Below are positions 1 through 9,577 of a DNA stretch of 64,000 nucleotides, in pieces. Within the stretch, counting starts at the first letter, position 1; each line of letters starts with the position of its first letter. The stretch is from Bremerella cremea (GTDB taxonomy: Bacteria > Planctomycetota > Planctomycetia > Pirellulales > Pirellulaceae): positions 372,001 to 436,000 of the forward strand of contig NZ_QPEX01000011.1 of NCBI RefSeq assembly GCF_003335505.1, read 5' to 3'. The position numbers and the translations under genes are program-made. The notes under the pieces were generated by a model. The model was not told where the DNA came from. It searched no databases and saw only the letters and a program-made list of their open reading frames with translations.

Positions 1-44
1 CTCGGTTAGAGCAGTTGCGACTTGCCAAGCAGCAGGGCAACTAA
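1..44 (+). CDS. C-terminal end of an upstream gene (partial)
   Basis: The frame ending at the TAA at 42-44 reads RLEQLRLAKQQGN before the stop. This is a charged, helix-like C-terminus and looks coding, but only about 13 residues are visible and the family cannot be named. The gene starts before the window. A 90-base gap separates it from the next gene, which has its own Shine-Dalgarno sequence. The fragment could also be chance. Confidence 0.35.
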   Translation, partial: RLEQLRLAKQQGN

Positions 45-134
45 TCCGCCCTGCTTGTTTGCGTTCCCCGTTGTTAGCCCCCCTTATTTTCGACCTACCT
101 AAGATTTCCGGCATACGCCAGAGGAGAGCCAACC

Positions 135-2567
135 GTGAAACAATACGGCATCGCTCAATGGATGATCAGCGGACTGCTGCTGTGCTTGACGGCCTCCACA
201 GCCCAAGCGGAGAGTTCGATTCGTGAAATCAACGTCTATCCCGCTTCGATCGAACTTCTAACAAGTCGCGATTCGCAGCGGTTTATCGTGGTCGCGACGC
301 GGGACGACGACGTTACCTTGGACGTAACCGCCCAGGCCACCGTTACTCTGGCGGATGAAAGCAAGGTGAAACGCGAGGGGAACTTGATTTTGCCTGCTGC
401 CGATGGCGAGACCAAGCTATCCGTGGAATATGGCGGACACAAGGTCGAAGTTCCGGTTACCGTCGGCAAGGCGAGCGAAGACCGCCCGGTCAGTTTCCAT
501 CTCGATGTGATGTCGGTCTTTATGCGGGCTGGCTGTAACACCGGGAGCTGTCACGGTGCCGCACGCGGCAAAGATGGCTTCCGACTTTCGTTGTTCGGTT
601 TCGATCCGAAAGGGGATTACTTCCGCACAACACGCGAACAGGCCACCCGTCGTATCAATTTGGCCAATCCCGAATCGAGCTTACTGATCGAAAAGGCGAT
701 CGGCGCTGTCCCTCACACCGGCGGTAAACTGTTCGATAAAGACTCGGAATACTACGCGACCATGCTGCGTTGGCTCGAAACAGGAGCCAAGCAGGATGAG
801 GGAGAAGTGCCTCGCTGCGAAAATATTGAGATCTACCCACCCAAGGCTGTCTTGGAAGGGGAAGGGGCACAGCAATCGTTCATTGTCAAAGCCTACTACT
901 CGAATGGCACCACGCGCGACGTGACGAACTTGGCCGTGTTTATGTCGAACAACGACAATTCGGCCCCGATCGATGCCAATGGACTTTGCACCGCTTCCAA
1001 GCGGGGTGAAGCGTTCGTGATGGCTCGCTTTGGTACACACACTGTCGGTAGCCAAGTGATCGTGCTGCCGAAAGACTTGCAGTACGAGAAGCCGCAGATT
1101 GCCGGAAACTATATCGACGAACTCGTCGGTGCGAAGCTGCATAAGCTGCGCATCGTGCCGAGCGAAGTTTGCACCGACGAAGAGTACCTTCGCCGCGTGA
1201 CGGTCGATATTACCGGTAAGTTGCCGACCGAAGAAGAGTATCAAGTTTTCATGGCCGACAGTTCGGAAGACAAGCGAGCTAAGCTGGTCGACCGCTTGCT
1301 GGAGCGAAAAGAGTTCTCCGAAATTTGGGCGATGCGTTGGGCCGAACTGCTGATGATCAAAAGCACCAACGATGTGAGCCCGAAGTCAGCCTTTTTGTAT
1401 TACAGCTGGTTGACCGAGCAGATCTCGAACGACGTTCCGCTTGATCAAATGGTGCGTGAAATCTTGACCGCGTCGGGAGGTACGTTTAGTAATCCGGCGA
1501 CGAACTACTACGAGATTGAACGTGATACGCTTAAGACTGCCGAGAATGTTGCTCAAGTTTTCATGGGGCTGCGAACTCAGTGTGCCCAGTGTCACAACCA
1601 TCCGTTCGATCGTTGGACAATGGACGATTACTACGGCTTTGCGGCGTTCTTCTCGCAGATTGGTCGTAAGAACACCGAAGATTACCGCGAACGAATTATC
1701 TACGATCGACGCAGCGGCGATGTCCGGCATTTGGTCGATAACCGGGTGATGGAGCCGAAGTTCCTTGGCGATGTTACCCCAGACATGAAGGGCCGCGACC
1801 GCCGCGAAGTGTTGGCCGAATGGTTGACCGCGCCCGAGAACCCTTATTTCGCTTCCAGCGTCGCCAACCGGGTGTGGGCCAGCTTCTTTGGCGTTGGGAT
1901 TGTCGACCCGGTCGACGATGTCCGCGTGAGCAATCCGGCTAGTAACCCTGAGTTGTACAAGAAGCTAGGGGATAAGCTGATCGAATATAACTACGACTTC
2001 AAAAAGCTCGTCCGGGACATTTGTGCTTCAAACGCGTATCAGCGAACGACACTTCCCAACGATAGCAACCGTACCGATACCAAAAACTTCGCCTACGCCC
2101 AGGTTCGTCGAATCCCGGCAGAGCAACTTCTCGATTGCATTAGTACGGCGACCAATCATGATGAAAAGTTCGGGGGTCTGCCTCTAGGGGCAAGTGCCGT
2201 GCAAATTGCCGATGGTCGGACCTCGAATTACTTTCTAACCACTTTTGGCCGTAGTCAGCGCGCAACGGTTTGTACCTGCGAAGCAACCACTTCCCCTACC
2301 TTGTCGCAGGCCCTGCACATGCTCAACGGGTCGGCTACGCAAGGGAAGATTTCGCAAGGTAAGCTTGTCGAAGGCTGGCTTAAAGAAGGTTTAGGCGAGG
2401 ATGTGATTATCGAAAAGATCTTCATCCGTTGTCTCAGCCGTAAGCCAACTGCCGAAGAACGCGAGAAGCTTTTAGCGACGATGAAGGAAGAAGAAAACAA
2501 ACAGCGCGGGCTAGAAGATATCTTCTGGGCGGTGCTGAACTCGCGCGAGTTCATGTTTAATCACTAA
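135..2567 (+). CDS. Secreted DUF1549/DUF1553 protein with Ig-like domains and haem-binding-type motifs
   Basis: An 810-residue planctomycete-type protein. The GTG start is chosen because GAGGAG lies at 121-126. Residues 1-25 form a signal peptide (cleavage near AQA). Two bacterial Ig-like (BIG2-type) stretches lie at about 26-115 and 230-320. A CxxxCH motif (C134, C138, H139) lies between them. The DUF1549 core at about 325-510 contains CAQCH (C483-H487), and DUF1553 covers about 560-790. Such proteins are abundant in Pirellulales and are usually exported. Their biochemical role is not established; c-type haem attachment at the Cys/His motifs is inferred. The next gene also has a cytochrome-like motif and a signal peptide, which suggests a shared extracytoplasmic redox or degradative role. 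Confidence 0.85.
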   Translation: MKQYGIAQWMISGLLLCLTASTAQAESSIREINVYPASIELLTSRDSQRFIVVATRDDDVTLDVTAQATVTLADESKVKREGNLILPAADGETKLSVEYGGHKVEVPVTVGKASEDRPVSFHLDVMSVFMRAGCNTGSCHGAARGKDGFRLSLFGFDPKGDYFRTTREQATRRINLANPESSLLIEKAIGAVPHTGGKLFDKDSEYYATMLRWLETGAKQDEGEVPRCENIEIYPPKAVLEGEGAQQSFIVKAYYSNGTTRDVTNLAVFMSNNDNSAPIDANGLCTASKRGEAFVMARFGTHTVGSQVIVLPKDLQYEKPQIAGNYIDELVGAKLHKLRIVPSEVCTDEEYLRRVTVDITGKLPTEEEYQVFMADSSEDKRAKLVDRLLERKEFSEIWAMRWAELLMIKSTNDVSPKSAFLYYSWLTEQISNDVPLDQMVREILTASGGTFSNPATNYYEIERDTLKTAENVAQVFMGLRTQCAQCHNHPFDRWTMDDYYGFAAFFSQIGRKNTEDYRERIIYDRRSGDVRHLVDNRVMEPKFLGDVTPDMKGRDRREVLAEWLTAPENPYFASSVANRVWASFFGVGIVDPVDDVRVSNPASNPELYKKLGDKLIEYNYDFKKLVRDICASNAYQRTTLPNDSNRTDTKNFAYAQVRRIPAEQLLDCISTATNHDEKFGGLPLGASAVQIADGRTSNYFLTTFGRSQRATVCTCEATTSPTLSQALHMLNGSATQGKISQGKLVEGWLKEGLGEDVIIEKIFIRCLSRKPTAEEREKLLATMKEEENKQRGLEDIFWAVLNSREFMFNH

Positions 2568-2663
2568 ACATGAGCCAATGAAATTTTGACCGAGCTTCCT
2601 CCCTGCAGGAAGCTTGGCTCCCTCCCAACGTTTGCCTGCCTTTTTCCGCACAGAGAACGAGCG

Positions 2664-5456
2664 ATGCGATACTGCCTGCCTTTCATCCTTCTGTTCGGTT
2701 TGACGACGTTTGCCTTCGCCGCTGACGATGCCAAGCCAGCCGGAGACGGCGCCGAGAAAATCACTTTCGACGATCATGTGCGCGCCATCTTCCGCGAACA
2801 TTGCTTCACGTGCCACAATCAGAACGACGCCAAAGGTGGTTTGAATCTGGAAAGCTACGGCGCGACGATGGAAGGGGGTGCGAGTGGTGAAGTCGTGATC
2901 GAACAAGATCTGGAAAGCTCTCGGTTGTTCGCCTTGATCAGCGGTGCCGAAACGCCCAAGATGCCGCCCGGTTCCGATTTGATTGCGAAGGAAAAGCAAG
3001 ACATCATCCAGAAATGGATTGAAATGGGCGCGCTGGAAAACAGCGGCTCGAAAGCCAAGAAGAAGAAAAGCAGCGGCTTGGCCATGAGTGGTCCGGTCAA
3101 CACCGGCAAGCCGGAAGGGCCTGCCGCGATGCCGGAAAGTTTGTGGAAACAACCGGTGATGAAGCTGGACGGTTCTGGTGCGATTACCGCTATGGCTCAC
3201 AGTCCTTGGGCTCCGCTGGTGGCAATCGCCGGGCAGCAGCAGATTGCTCTTTATAATACCGACACGCTCAAGCTGTTAGGTGTTATTCCTTATCCGCAAG
3301 GGATTCCCTATATCCTTCGCTTTAGCCGTAACGGCGAATTGCTGATGGCTGGCGGGGGACGAGGTGGCTACTCTGGTAGTGTCACCCTGTTCGACGTGAA
3401 AACGGGCAAGCCGATCGTGACCGTAGGTGACGAATACGACGTCGTCTTGGCCGCCGATGTGACGCCAGATCATTCGCAAATTGCCCTCGGTGGTCCGCAG
3501 CGGTTGATTCGTATTTACTCAACCGCCGACGGTTCGCTGCTGTATGAAGTGAAGAAACATACCGATTGGGTGACAGCACTTGCCTACAGCCCCGATGGTG
3601 TATTACTGGCCTCCGGTGATCGCTCGAATGGACTTTTCGTGTGGGAAGCCGATACCGCTCGCGAATACCTTAACTTGCAAGGTCACAAAGCAGGCATCAA
3701 TGCCGTCAGCTGGCGGTCGGACTCGAACGTCTTGGCTTCGGCTGGGGCCGATAACGATGTCAAGCTATGGGAAATGGTCGAAGGAAAGAACATTAAGTCG
3801 TTCGGTGCCCATGGGGGCGGAGCCGAATGGATTAGTTATACCCACGACGGCCGGATGGTGACGGCAGGACGAGACAATGTTGCCAAGGTCTGGTCTGCCG
3901 ACGGTAAAGAGTTGAAGAAGACCCCTGGTTTCGCAGATATGACACTTCGATCGGTCTTTAATCACGATGGTACGAAGATCGTTGTCGGCGATTGGACAGG
4001 CGAGATTCGCGTTTACAACGTCGAAGACATGAAAGAGCTCGGCAAGCTCAGAGCGGTTACTCCGACTTACGAGCAATTGATTGCCTCGTTGCAAACAGAA
4101 ATCGGTGCCTTTGATAAGAATGCTGCCGACACCGGTGCTGCCGCTGCGGCTGCGAAGCAGGCATGGGACAACCACCTCGCTGCGATCGAAAAGACAAAGC
4201 AAAGCTCGACTAGCACGCAAACGGCCCTTGAGGCAGCCAATGCCCAGGCAGAAGCAACGAAGAAGATCGTCGCGGATGCAGAGGCCAAGCTGAACCAGCA
4301 CAAGCAAGAATTTGCCGCCACGGATGCCGAGACGAAAAAGTGGGCCGCCGAGATCGCCCAGGCCGAGCAGTCGCTAAGCCAGGTCAGCGCCAAGCTGGCC
4401 ACTTATGGCAAGCAGATCGAAGAGAAAAGCTCGGTGATGGTGGCCCTTAAGGGAGCCCAGGCAGAGCATCAAAAGCAGCTCGACGAGCTGAAGAGCGGCA
4501 CGGCGCCGAAAGAGCAAGCTCAGCAAGCCGCCGCAAAGAAAGTGGCCGATCTAGACGCCAAGATTGCGGAAGCGACTAAGCAGAAGGAAGAAGCGGCCGA
4601 CGATCAGAAGGAATCGAAGCAAAAGGAAATCGATACCCTCAGCCAAGAGCGGACTGCGGCCCAGGCCGAGGTCGATAGGCTGACCGCCGAACCCAAGCAA
4701 GCTGTTGAAGCGGTTGCCGCCAAAGAGGCAGAACTTAATAAAGACGCCGAAATGATAGCGGCAGCAGAAGCAGAAATGAAAACGCTGGAAGCGGAAACGG
4801 CCAAGGCCAACCAAGAGAAGGCCAGCCTCGAAAACGCGTTGGCTTCCGCTCAGGAAAATAAGAAAACGACCGATGCTCAAAAGGCTGCGGCAGAGCAAGC
4901 CATGGCAGCGGCTCAAAAGTCTCAACAAGAGGCCGCCAAGCAATTGGCCGACCAGCAAAATCAGCTCAAGAAGTACGCAGACGAAATGAGCAAGCTGGCT
5001 GAGCAGATGAAGAAGCTGGAAGAGGGCAAGGCAAACCTCGAGAAGGACCTTAACGATAAATCAGCAGCCGCCCAGGCTGCTGCCGAGAAGGCCACTGCTG
5101 CCAAGCAAGAACTGGAATCGCTCAAGCAAGAGCAAGCCGAGTTCGCGGCTTACCCAGCCAAGATTCAAGCCGAACAGCAAGCGATGCTCACCGGCCTCAA
5201 AACCCAAGAGCAGCTCATCGCCGAAGCTCAGGCCCAGCAAGCCGAAATGGAAAAGCAAATGGAAGCCAAGCTGGCTGAGATCGCGAAGCTGAAAGAGGCT
5301 TTAGACAAGGCGTTGGCAGAAAAGTCCGCCGTCTATGCCAAGCTCAGCGAGCAGAAGAAAATGGTCGAGCAAGGCACCGACGAAATGGGCACCGCTCAGG
5401 CCAAGCTGGAAGAACTCAAGCGACAACTCGAGTTGCTGCAGAACGTTTACCAGTAA
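2664..5456 (+). CDS. Secreted planctomycete-cytochrome / WD40 / coiled-coil protein
   Basis: A 930-residue protein when started at the ATG at 2664; the frame is open from a TTG at 2586, but the 2664 start gives a clean signal peptide (residues 1-20, ending FAFA). A planctomycete cytochrome C-type domain follows, with C47-F-T-C50-H51 as the haem attachment motif. WD40-type repeats occupy about 165-465 (repeats such as HTDWVTALAYSPDG). From about 480 to the end runs a very long Ala/Glu/Lys/Gln coiled coil. The coiled coil is unusually long for the family and suggests an extended scaffold on the outside of the cytoplasmic membrane (inference). A strong hairpin terminator follows. Confidence 0.85.
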   Translation: MRYCLPFILLFGLTTFAFAADDAKPAGDGAEKITFDDHVRAIFREHCFTCHNQNDAKGGLNLESYGATMEGGASGEVVIEQDLESSRLFALISGAETPKMPPGSDLIAKEKQDIIQKWIEMGALENSGSKAKKKKSSGLAMSGPVNTGKPEGPAAMPESLWKQPVMKLDGSGAITAMAHSPWAPLVAIAGQQQIALYNTDTLKLLGVIPYPQGIPYILRFSRNGELLMAGGGRGGYSGSVTLFDVKTGKPIVTVGDEYDVVLAADVTPDHSQIALGGPQRLIRIYSTADGSLLYEVKKHTDWVTALAYSPDGVLLASGDRSNGLFVWEADTAREYLNLQGHKAGINAVSWRSDSNVLASAGADNDVKLWEMVEGKNIKSFGAHGGGAEWISYTHDGRMVTAGRDNVAKVWSADGKELKKTPGFADMTLRSVFNHDGTKIVVGDWTGEIRVYNVEDMKELGKLRAVTPTYEQLIASLQTEIGAFDKNAADTGAAAAAAKQAWDNHLAAIEKTKQSSTSTQTALEAANAQAEATKKIVADAEAKLNQHKQEFAATDAETKKWAAEIAQAEQSLSQVSAKLATYGKQIEEKSSVMVALKGAQAEHQKQLDELKSGTAPKEQAQQAAAKKVADLDAKIAEATKQKEEAADDQKESKQKEIDTLSQERTAAQAEVDRLTAEPKQAVEAVAAKEAELNKDAEMIAAAEAEMKTLEAETAKANQEKASLENALASAQENKKTTDAQKAAAEQAMAAAQKSQQEAAKQLADQQNQLKKYADEMSKLAEQMKKLEEGKANLEKDLNDKSAAAQAAAEKATAAKQELESLKQEQAEFAAYPAKIQAEQQAMLTGLKTQEQLIAEAQAQQAEMEKQMEAKLAEIAKLKEALDKALAEKSAVYAKLSEQKKMVEQGTDEMGTAQAKLEELKRQLELLQNVYQ

Positions 5457-5479
5457 GCCCGTTCTCGTTTGTCACTAAG

Positions 5480-5517
5480 AAAAAAGGCCAGCTTGAACTG
5501 TCAAGCTGGCCTTTTTT
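5480..5517. terminator. Bidirectional intrinsic terminator
   Basis: A perfect 11-bp stem (GGCCAGCTTGA at 5486-5496, TCAAGCTGGCC at 5501-5511) with an ACTG loop is flanked by A6 on the left and T6 on the right. It lies between two convergent genes and can stop both. Confidence 0.9.
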
Positions 5518-5539
5518 AACTTCAGAAGCCAAAGCGGCA

Positions 5540-6481
5540 CTAACCTTCCAGGCCACCGAACAGCGGCGTCGAGAGATAGCGTTCGCCCACGCTGGCCAGA
5601 ATGACCGCGATTCGCTTGCCCTTCATCTCGGGGCGAGCCGCTACTTGGGCTGCTGCCCAGATGGCGGCGCCGCTGCTGATACCAGCGACCAGGCCTTCTT
5701 CCTTGGCCAACATTCGGGCGTATTCAAAGGAATCTTCGTCGTCGACTTGAATCGTTTCGTCAATGATCGAAGTGTCGAGATTCTTAGGAATGAAGCCAGC
5801 GCCAATCCCTTGAATGCGGTGCTTGCCAGGCTGGCCGCCGCTGATCACGGGCGAGTTCTTCGGCTCGACGGCGATCGCTTTGAAGTCAGGGTTCTTCGAT
5901 TTGATAAAGCGGGCGACGCCGGTAATCGTACCGCCGGTGCCTACCCCAGCGACTACGGCATCGACCTTGCCACCCATGTCTTCCCAAATTTCTGGGCCGG
6001 TGGTCGCTTCGTGAATGGCTGGGTTGGCCGGGTTTTCGAATTGGCCAGGCATCCAGGCACCTTCTTCATTGGCGACCATTTGTGCTGCCGTGCTGATGGC
6101 ACCCTTCATTCCTTCAGCTGCTGGCGTGAGAACCAGGTTGGCTCCCATGCCCCGCAAAAGGGCGCGACGTTCCAGCGACATCGATTCGGGCATGGTCAGC
6201 GTCAGCTTGTATCCCTTGGCGGCACAAACAAATGCCAGGGCGATGCCGGTGTTACCGGAGGTGGGCTCGATGATGTGTGTATCTTTGGTGACGACGCCCC
6301 GTTTCTCTCCGTCCGCGATCATCGCGTAGCCGATACGATCTTTCACGCTGTTGAGCGGGTTGAACCATTCACATTTGGCGAATACTTCGCCCCCTCCCTG
6401 GGGAACGATCCGATTGATATGTATCATCGGGGTATCGCCAATGGCTTGGCATGCATCGTTAAACGTCTTATTGCGGGGCAT
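5540..6481 (-). CDS. cysK: Cysteine synthase A (O-acetylserine sulfhydrylase)
   Basis: A 313-residue PLP-dependent fold-type II enzyme that makes L-cysteine from O-acetylserine and sulfide in the cytoplasm. The PLP lysine lies in [12 protein letters not shown] (K47). The substrate loop [12 protein letters not shown] begins near residue 72, and the phosphate-binding loop is GTGGTITG. Length is close to the usual 310-325 residues. It is convergent with the WD40 gene across a shared terminator and divergent from the cupin gene. A short sirohydrochlorin chelatase lies 0.5 kb away, which hints at sulfur assimilation in the neighbourhood, but no other sulfur genes are present. Confidence 0.95.
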   Translation of the reverse strand: MPRNKTFNDACQAIGDTPMIHINRIVPQGGGEVFAKCEWFNPLNSVKDRIGYAMIADGEKRGVVTKDTHIIEPTSGNTGIALAFVCAAKGYKLTLTMPESMSLERRALLRGMGANLVLTPAAEGMKGAISTAAQMVANEEGAWMPGQFENPANPAIHEATTGPEIWEDMGGKVDAVVAGVGTGGTITGVARFIKSKNPDFKAIAVEPKNSPVISGGQPGKHRIQGIGAGFIPKNLDTSIIDETIQVDDEDSFEYARMLAKEEGLVAGISSGAAIWAAAQVAARPEMKGKRIAVILASVGERYLSTPLFGGLEG

Positions 6482-6625
6482 GATTGGATTCCTTCGTTTA
6501 GTCTATTAAGAGCGCGAAGCTTGGATGATTTTTGCGCCAAGTATCAATAAACGCCCAATTGTGTCAATAAGATTCTCTCACAGGCGTAAGCCTTTCGCCA
6601 GAACACTCATCGAGGCAAAATCGGC

Positions 6626-6991
6626 ATGGATATTGTCAATTTGAACCAGACCGCTCCGTTTACCACCAAAGATGGTTCCGAGATTCGCGAATTGCTGGCC
6701 CATCGCAATTCGTGCATCCAAAATCAGAGCTTAGCCGAGGCACGCTTGCCGGTCGGAGCCAGCACAACTGCTCACTACCACCCCAAAACCGAAGAAATTT
6801 ATTACATCACGCACGGGCAAGGAAGAATGCAAATTGGTGAGGAACTGCGCGAAGTGAACGTGGGAGACGCGATTGCCATTCCGCCAGGTCTGGTTCATCA
6901 AATCACCAATACCGGCACCGAGCCACTGCGTTTGTTGTGCTGCTGTGCCCCGGCCTACGAACATGAAGACACCGTCTTGGTGGATCTCTAG
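6626..6991 (+). CDS. Small cupin-domain protein
   Basis: A 121-residue single-domain cupin. Motif 1 is visible as H-Y-H-P-K-T-E-E-I-Y-Y (HxH and Glu metal ligands) and motif 2 as PPGLVHQI (His ligand). The protein is therefore probably a metal-binding beta-barrel; the substrate cannot be told from sequence. It carries an odd CCC run near the C-terminus (LLCCCAP). It ends 3 bases before the converging chelatase gene and is divergent from cysK. Confidence 0.85.
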   Translation: MDIVNLNQTAPFTTKDGSEIRELLAHRNSCIQNQSLAEARLPVGASTTAHYHPKTEEIYYITHGQGRMQIGEELREVNVGDAIAIPPGLVHQITNTGTEPLRLLCCCAPAYEHEDTVLVDL

Positions 6992-6994
6992 GCG

Positions 6995-7390
6995 TTAGTT
7001 ATCCAGGCAATCTTCGATGCGATCTTGAATGATCTTCAACATCAAAGGATGCGGCCCTAGGGGATGGGTTACCTGGAAGGGAACGTTAGCAAGATTGGCT
7101 GAGGCTTCTTCGGCCAAATGGGGGATGTCTTCGTGCCAATGTCGACCAGGAGAAAGAAAATAGGGATGAACGATGATCTTGCTGGCGCCTTGCTCGACAC
7201 AGCGGGCAAACGCAGCAGCAATGCTCGGTTCGGCTAGTTCCATGTGAGCCGGTTCCACAATCGGATAGCCACTTGCCTGACGAAATTGTTCGACGACTTC
7301 CAGTAGCAGGTCGTTGCTTTCCGCGCGTCGCGAACCATGATCGACGATCACGATACCCAGCTTGGTGTCACCATCTGTGGTTTTGTGCAT
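6995..7390 (-). CDS. Short CbiX/SirB-type sirohydrochlorin chelatase
   Basis: A 131-residue protein with the N-terminal IVIVDHGSRR motif (H18) and the second site IIVHPYFLSPGRHWHEDIP (H75, H84). These match the class II chelatases that insert cobalt, nickel or iron into sirohydrochlorin-type rings. Bacterial CbiX/SirB proteins are usually about 250 residues with two fused halves; this one has a single half and resembles the small homodimeric CbiX(S) form. The metal is uncertain; siroheme or cobalamin synthesis are both possible. Confidence 0.8.
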   Translation of the reverse strand: MHKTTDGDTKLGIVIVDHGSRRAESNDLLLEVVEQFRQASGYPIVEPAHMELAEPSIAAAFARCVEQGASKIIVHPYFLSPGRHWHEDIPHLAEEASANLANVPFQVTHPLGPHPLMLKIIQDRIEDCLDN

Positions 7391-7462
7391 AGAACGGTTT
7401 CAAGTGTTAAAGGAGGACTAAGCCTGATTGTTGCATCGGTTGTCAGCGATTACGCTGGAACG

Positions 7463-8950
7463 ATGTCCCTAATGCAAGTCATTACGATTGTAAGTATCAC
7501 GGCTGCGGTTTTCACCGTGATGGGGATCGGCGCGGCTGCCCGGTCGCTGAATTGGCTCTCGCGAGAGGCCGATGCGGGTATCTTGAAGCTGTCGATTCGG
7601 GTGTTGATGCCGTGCTTCATCTTTGAAAAAGTGGTCGGCAACCCGGTCTTTAACAAGGCCAGCAATGTCTATATGCCGCCGGTGTGGGGATTCCTGGCCG
7701 TCGCCGTAGGCTGTTTGATTGCGTACAGCTACGCGCGAGGCAGTGGCACACGGCTGGGGTTCAATACTTCGGACAAGATCCATTCGTTTGCCATTTGCAT
7801 CGGCATCTTCAATTACGGCTTCATCCCTATTCCGCTGATTTCGGAGATCTTCGGCGAGCGGGCCCTGGGTGTGCTTTTTTTGCATAATGTGGGGGTCGAA
7901 CTGGGGATTTGGACGATTGGTGTTAGCCTGGCCAGTGGTGGGCTGACCAAGGGATGGTGGAAGAACGTTTTGAACCCACCTAGCATTACCATTGTGATTT
8001 CGCTGATTATTAACGGGATGGCCTGGGATAAGCTGGTCCCAGAGTTCATTTCGCAAATCACGGGAATCTTAGCCGACGCGGCAATTCCGGTGATGATGCT
8101 GCTGATTGGGGCGACATTTTACGATCAAATCTTTCATGCGAAGGTCGAGGGAGATCGTAGTAGCCCCTGGCCAGTGTATATTTCGGCGGTGATGCTGCGA
8201 CTGCTGGCATTGCCGATTCTCTTTTTGCTGGCAGCGTTGTGTTTGCCGATCTCGGTGGAATTGAAACAAGTTGTCGCGATTCAGGCCGCCATGCCAGCGG
8301 CCGTGTTCCCGGTTGTTTTAACAAAGCATTATGGTGGCGATGCTCGAACGGCTTTGCGGGTGGTGATTGCCACGACGGTCGTTGGATTTGTTACAATTCC
8401 TTTGTGGATCTCGACAGGTATTTCGTGGCTTGGGCTCGAAAATACCGTACTTGAGCAAACACCCAAGGAGGCAACCGTGGGACCAAAGTTAGAGCCGGTT
8501 GAGGCAATGCGCATCGCAGGCATTTCCGTACGTACTTCCAACCGCAAGGAAATGGCTCCGGAAACAGGGCAGATTCCGTTGCTCTATCAAAAATATGAAG
8601 CGGACCAGATCGATCAGTTGATTCCCAGCCCGGTGAACACCAAGCAGCGGATTGCTGTTTATGCCGATTACGAATCGGATCAATCGGGCAAATTCACGAT
8701 TTTGCTGGGCCGACAAGTGCCTGCCGACGCGGAAATTCCTGATCAACTCGATAAAGTCCGCATCCACCGAGGCAACTATCTGCACTTCACCGGAGAAGGG
8801 GAGATGCCTGCTGTGGTTCCCCAGACCTGGGAGAAAATCTGGAACTACTTCGCGGAAAGCACCAGCCATACTCGGACGTACGAGGCTGACTTCGAAATTT
8901 ACGACGAAGCCAGCCCGAACCGGGTCGACATCTTTATTGCGGTGGAGTGA
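7463..8950 (+). CDS. AEC-family membrane transporter fused to a GyrI-like effector-binding domain
   Basis: A 495-residue protein. Residues 1-~335 form about ten hydrophobic segments typical of the auxin efflux carrier (AEC) family, beginning MSLMQVITIVSITAAVF. Residues ~339-495 read as a soluble GyrI-like/AraC effector-binding domain (KLEPVEAMRIAGISV..., ...VDIFIAVE). The start is placed at ATG 7463; the frame is open from 7337, but that part overlaps the divergent chelatase gene. A perfect SD (AAAGGAGGA, 7409-7417) faces only a CTG at 7424, so a slightly longer N-terminus is possible. An internal SD plus GTG separates the two halves. The 3' end overlaps pyrE by 17 bases. The fusion could let a bound small molecule gate transport (inference). 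Confidence 0.8.
   Translation: MSLMQVITIVSITAAVFTVMGIGAAARSLNWLSREADAGILKLSIRVLMPCFIFEKVVGNPVFNKASNVYMPPVWGFLAVAVGCLIAYSYARGSGTRLGFNTSDKIHSFAICIGIFNYGFIPIPLISEIFGERALGVLFLHNVGVELGIWTIGVSLASGGLTKGWWKNVLNPPSITIVISLIINGMAWDKLVPEFISQITGILADAAIPVMMLLIGATFYDQIFHAKVEGDRSSPWPVYISAVMLRLLALPILFLLAALCLPISVELKQVVAIQAAMPAAVFPVVLTKHYGGDARTALRVVIATTVVGFVTIPLWISTGISWLGLENTVLEQTPKEATVGPKLEPVEAMRIAGISVRTSNRKEMAPETGQIPLLYQKYEADQIDQLIPSPVNTKQRIAVYADYESDQSGKFTILLGRQVPADAEIPDQLDKVRIHRGNYLHFTGEGEMPAVVPQTWEKIWNYFAESTSHTRTYEADFEIYDEASPNRVDIFIAVE
8465..8479 (+). promoter_or_regulatory. Internal Shine-Dalgarno and in-frame GTG inside the transporter fusion gene
   Basis: AAGGAGG (8465-8471) stands 5 bases before an in-frame GTG (8477). 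The GTG falls exactly at the junction between the membrane part and the GyrI-like domain. It could direct translation of the effector-binding domain alone (157 residues) in addition to the full-length fusion. This site is as good as or better than those of neighbouring genes. Confidence 0.5.
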
Positions 8951-9488
8951 TGCCGAAGTCTTCGATCGTCAGCAAGGTGCGTAGCTCGTAGCCGGCATCG
9001 GCGAAGGCTTTTTTGCCACCTTCCATGCGATCGACAATCGCGATCACGCCCAGGACTTTCAAGCCGGCGGCTTCTACCTTTTCGATCGCCTTGAGCGAGC
9101 TTCCGCCGGTCGTGACGACGTCTTCCACGATCACGCAAGAGTTGCCAGCCACCACGGGGCCTTCGACATCTTGCCCGGTGCCGTGGGCTTTGGCTTCCTT
9201 GCGAACGATAAACCCAGCCAGCGATTTACCTTGAACGGCTGCCATGGTGATCACCGAAGCTGAGATCGGATCGGCGCCGATCGCCATCCCGCCGACCGCG
9301 TCGGGCAGGCTGTCTCCCAACATTTCTAAGATACCCAGGCCAACCTGGAGGGCTCCTTCGCTGGAAAGAGTTACCTTGCGGCAGTCGAGGTAATAGGAAG
9401 CCTTCTTGCCGGAAGCGAGCGTGAAATCGCCAAATTTCAAACCCTTTTCTCGCACGATCTCGATTAGACGCTGTTTGTCGTACTGCAT
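8934..9488 (-). CDS. pyrE: Orotate phosphoribosyltransferase
   Basis: A 184-residue type I phosphoribosyltransferase that joins orotate to PRPP in pyrimidine synthesis. The PRPP-binding motif VIVEDVVTTGGS is present, as is the N-terminal FTLASGKKASYYLDCR substrate region. Length is normal for the short bacterial/archaeal form. Its 3' end overlaps the converging transporter fusion by 17 bases. No other pyr gene lies nearby. Confidence 0.95.
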   Translation of the reverse strand: MQYDKQRLIEIVREKGLKFGDFTLASGKKASYYLDCRKVTLSSEGALQVGLGILEMLGDSLPDAVGGMAIGADPISASVITMAAVQGKSLAGFIVRKEAKAHGTGQDVEGPVVAGNSCVIVEDVVTTGGSSLKAIEKVEAAGLKVLGVIAIVDRMEGGKKAFADAGYELRTLLTIEDFGITPPQ

Positions 9489-9577
9489 ATTCCTGGTTCC
9501 TCAACTGCGGGTGATTCGCTATCTGGATGACCATGGTAACGCATCGACGGAAATTGGCGGAGGGGGCCGGTCGACAA

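Noticed and set aside
5645..6550. 301-residue open frame antisense to cysK
   Set aside because: It mirrors the cysK coding frame and shows no domain or signal; codon bias of cysK explains it.
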